Below are positions 6,815-8,511 of a stretch of DNA of 8,511 nucleotides, in pieces. The position numbers were made by a program, and so were the translations under genes. Below the pieces are notes generated by a model. It was not told the DNA's origin, made no database searches, and saw nothing but the letters and a program-made list of their open reading frames with translations. Source of the DNA: an uncultured Pseudomonadota bacterium (GTDB lineage: Bacteria > Lernaellota > Lernaellaia > Lernaellales > Lernaellaceae); contig CALBTQ010000738.1 of the NCBI GenBank assembly GCA_937967875.1, positions 1-8,511 on the forward strand. The letters are read 5' to 3'. Position 1 is the first letter of the stretch, and each line of letters opens with the position of its first letter.

Positions 6815-8464
6815 TCACGGCACATAGGTCAGGCCGAAATACCCCGTCCAGTAATCGAGATTTTCTCCGGCGGTCCCCAACCACAGGGGATCGATTTCCA
6901 ACCCGGCCAACGGCGGCAGATCGATCGGCAGCGCGCCGAGCACCGAATTGAGCAACGGCGCCACCAGATCGGTCAGCCACTCGGAAAGCAGATCGAAAAT
7001 GAAACCGCTGTCGCCCAGCGGATTGTCCAGCATCTTGATGTCCAGCACGAACTCGGGCACGGCCAGCAACAGCGCGTCGCTGTCCACCGCGTTCAGGTCG
7101 AGTGAAAAAACCATCATCGTCGACAACGTCATCGCCCGCCACGGCGCGTGGCCCGCCGGGTGCAGGTAGAAGTCGATGCGCATGTCCGGCAGGTAAATGT
7201 ACATCGCGCCGTTCGCGTCGGTCAGCGCCACCGGCGGCATCTGCGGATAAACCTCGACGCTCGCCTGGATCGACGGATCGACCGACGCGAAGCCCGTCAG
7301 CAGCGCGCCCAGCACCCCCGCGGTCAGCGTCAGCGGCAGCGTGGCGTCCGGATCGATCGACGGATCGGCCACGGTCAACTGCAACAGATCGGCCTCGGCC
7401 GCGCCGAACAGGAAGCGATTGAGGAAATCGTCGTCCAACGCCAGGCCCAGCGCGAACTCGGTCGCCTCCGCCGGACGGCCCGTCAGCATGTCCGGCGTCG
7501 CGCCCGTGGTCGTCAGCGAACCGTTCGGCCACGGGTGATCGGCCGGATCGGTCAGCGAGATATTGAAGTCCACCCCGGCGATCATCGCGCCGGCGGCGAC
7601 GTCGATCGTGGTCAGTCCCAGCGACAGATCGAAGCCGATCAGCGTGGTGTCCAGCGTCAGGTCGGCCAGCAATCCTTCCAGCAGGCCCGGCACGATCGAC
7701 TTGACGGCCAGCTCGATGATGCCCTCGACCGCCTTGAGCAGCAGGTCGATGCCCGCCGAACCCAAAAAGCCCAGCGAACCGTCGTAGGTCACGTCGCTGT
7801 GCGCCAGGTCGATCGAAGAGACCGTCACCTGCGCCGCGCCGTCGATCAACGTCACGTCCATCTTCATGTCCAGCGACATCGCGCCGATCGCGATCGTCGC
7901 TTCGTCGCTGAGCAGCCCTTCGATCGTCAGACCCAAGGTGAGGTCCTGCAGCTCGCCGAACACGTGCACGCCGTCGTCGGCGAATTCACCGTCCAACGCC
8001 GCCCCGCCGATCACCAACTGCGTGATCGATACCGTCGTGCCCAGCAAGTCGATGATCGGATTGATCTGCTCAAACAGCGAACTCAGGTCGAGCTCGGTGA
8101 ACTCCTCGTCGAGCATCGCGCCCAGCGAGGTGAACAGATCGTCGCCCAGCGCGACCAACAAGGCGTCTTCGACGATCGTGGTCGGATCGGCCATCTCGCC
8201 GCGCACGGCCACCACGCGGTCGCCGCCGGCCAGCATGTCGGCCGTCAGCGCGCTGGCGTATACCGGCATGATCCGGTCGCCGTTGTGGGTTACCGTGGTC
8301 TGGAAGGTCGCGCCGTTGAGCGCCACTTCCTCGTCGTTCACGTAAACCTTTTCCGCCGGCGCGCCGGTCACGGAGCCGCTGACGGTGAAGGTGTTCGAAT
8401 CGAGAAATTCGCCCGGCTGCGGCGAGGTGATCGTTACGATCGGACGATCGGGTTCGTCGTTCCA
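6815..8464 (-). CDS. Ig-like module plus tandem TULIP/BPI-like domains, secreted (5' end missing)
   Basis: The frame is open from the contig edge, so the 549 residues are the C-terminal part; the GTG at 8369-8371 lies inside a domain and is not the start. Residues about 8-92 read as a bacterial Ig-like domain (PIVTITSPQPGEF, FTVSGSVTG, KVYVNDEEVALNG). The rest lacks cysteine and is rich in Leu, Asp and alternating strands. Around 115-305 there are amphipathic strands and then a long helix-like stretch (LLKAVEGIIELAVKSIVPGL, from 242). From about 336 it recalls the C-terminal half of BPI/LBP proteins: EFALGLALDDDFLN, VEVYPQMPPV, IKMLDNP, VAPLLNSVLGALPIDLPPLA near 500-519, then a final strand. 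I infer a TULIP fold binding lipid or another hydrophobic ligand, outside the cytoplasm. The family call is by eye only; a repetitive beta-rich surface protein is the alternative. The gap to fbp is 184 bases, so it is probably a separate transcription unit. Confidence 0.75.
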   Translation of the reverse strand, partial: WNDEPDRPIVTITSPQPGEFLDSNTFTVSGSVTGAPAEKVYVNDEEVALNGATFQTTVTHNGDRIMPVYASALTADMLAGGDRVVAVRGEMADPTTIVEDALLVALGDDLFTSLGAMLDEEFTELDLSSLFEQINPIIDLLGTTVSITQLVIGGAALDGEFADDGVHVFGELQDLTLGLTIEGLLSDEATIAIGAMSLDMKMDVTLIDGAAQVTVSSIDLAHSDVTYDGSLGFLGSAGIDLLLKAVEGIIELAVKSIVPGLLEGLLADLTLDTTLIGFDLSLGLTTIDVAAGAMIAGVDFNISLTDPADHPWPNGSLTTTGATPDMLTGRPAEATEFALGLALDDDFLNRFLFGAAEADLLQLTVADPSIDPDATLPLTLTAGVLGALLTGFASVDPSIQASVEVYPQMPPVALTDANGAMYIYLPDMRIDFYLHPAGHAPWRAMTLSTMMVFSLDLNAVDSDALLLAVPEFVLDIKMLDNPLGDSGFIFDLLSEWLTDLVAPLLNSVLGALPIDLPPLAGLEIDPLWLGTAGENLDYWTGYFGLTYVP

Positions 8465-8465
8465 G

Positions 8466-8511
8466 AGATCGGAAGAGCGTCGTGTAGGGAAAGAGTGTAG
8501 ATCTCGGTGGT
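8466..8511 (-). other. Illumina P5 adapter, reverse complement (assembly contamination)
   Basis: The final 46 bases begin AGATCGGAAGAGCGTCGTG and are the reverse complement of the P5/TruSeq universal adapter. They arise from read-through and carry no biology. A plus-strand open frame running into them ends in GRASCRERV, a peptide widely seen as adapter translation. True genomic sequence ends at 8465. Confidence 0.98.

Noticed and set aside
6815..8371. GTG at 8371 as the real start of the BPI-like gene
   Set aside because: The frame stays open upstream to the contig edge and encodes the first strands of the same Ig-like domain, so the GTG is an internal Val codon.
7148..8500. Plus-strand open frame ending in GRASCRERV
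   Set aside because: Antisense shadow of the BPI-like gene running into adapter; the Arg/Gln/Asp-rich product has no domain and its end is adapter translation.
1..8511. Perfect 45-base inverted terminal repeats, as of a transposon or linear element
   Set aside because: The sequence is the known P5 adapter in both orientations, and no transposase or replication gene is present.

Overview
The window is a metagenome-type contig from an uncultured diderm (Gram-negative-type) bacterium with GC-rich codon use. Both ends are Illumina P5 adapter sequence (1-45 and 8466-8511), so only 46-8465 is genomic and both outermost genes are cut by the assembly. All five genes lie on the minus strand. Signal peptides, a lipobox and at least two predicted outer-membrane beta-barrel proteins show the diderm envelope. 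An Asp-rich run straight after a signal peptide recalls uncultured lineages once grouped as Deltaproteobacteria (Myxococcota, Lernaellota and relatives). That placement is only an impression.

In transcription order (right to left), the window opens with the C-terminal 549 residues of a secreted or surface protein (6815-8464). It has an Ig-like module followed by two stretches that look like TULIP/BPI-fold lipid-binding domains. Next is a 184-base gap with a good sigma70-type promoter (6694-6723) that reads into fbp, a complete class I fructose-1,6-bisphosphatase (5623-6630), the only housekeeping gene here.

After a 152-base gap with a second sigma70-type promoter (5516-5544) comes a tight run of three envelope genes. 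The first encodes a 388-residue predicted outer-membrane beta-barrel with a seven-Asp run behind its signal peptide (4304-5470). The second encodes a 1118-residue protein combining a gluzincin (HELGH...E) peptidase-MA-like domain, a six-bladed TolB/PD40 propeller and an Omp85-like C-terminal barrel (932-4288). The third encodes an acidic lipoprotein with a Cys-rich tail, cut by the adapter (46-890). The gaps are 15 and 41 bases, each with a Shine-Dalgarno sequence, so they probably form one operon.

The most interesting content is this envelope operon, whose proteins also carry calcium-loop-like or acidic motifs, and the bacterial BPI/TULIP-like protein. No RNA gene, insertion sequence, CRISPR array, attachment site or convincing intrinsic terminator was seen.
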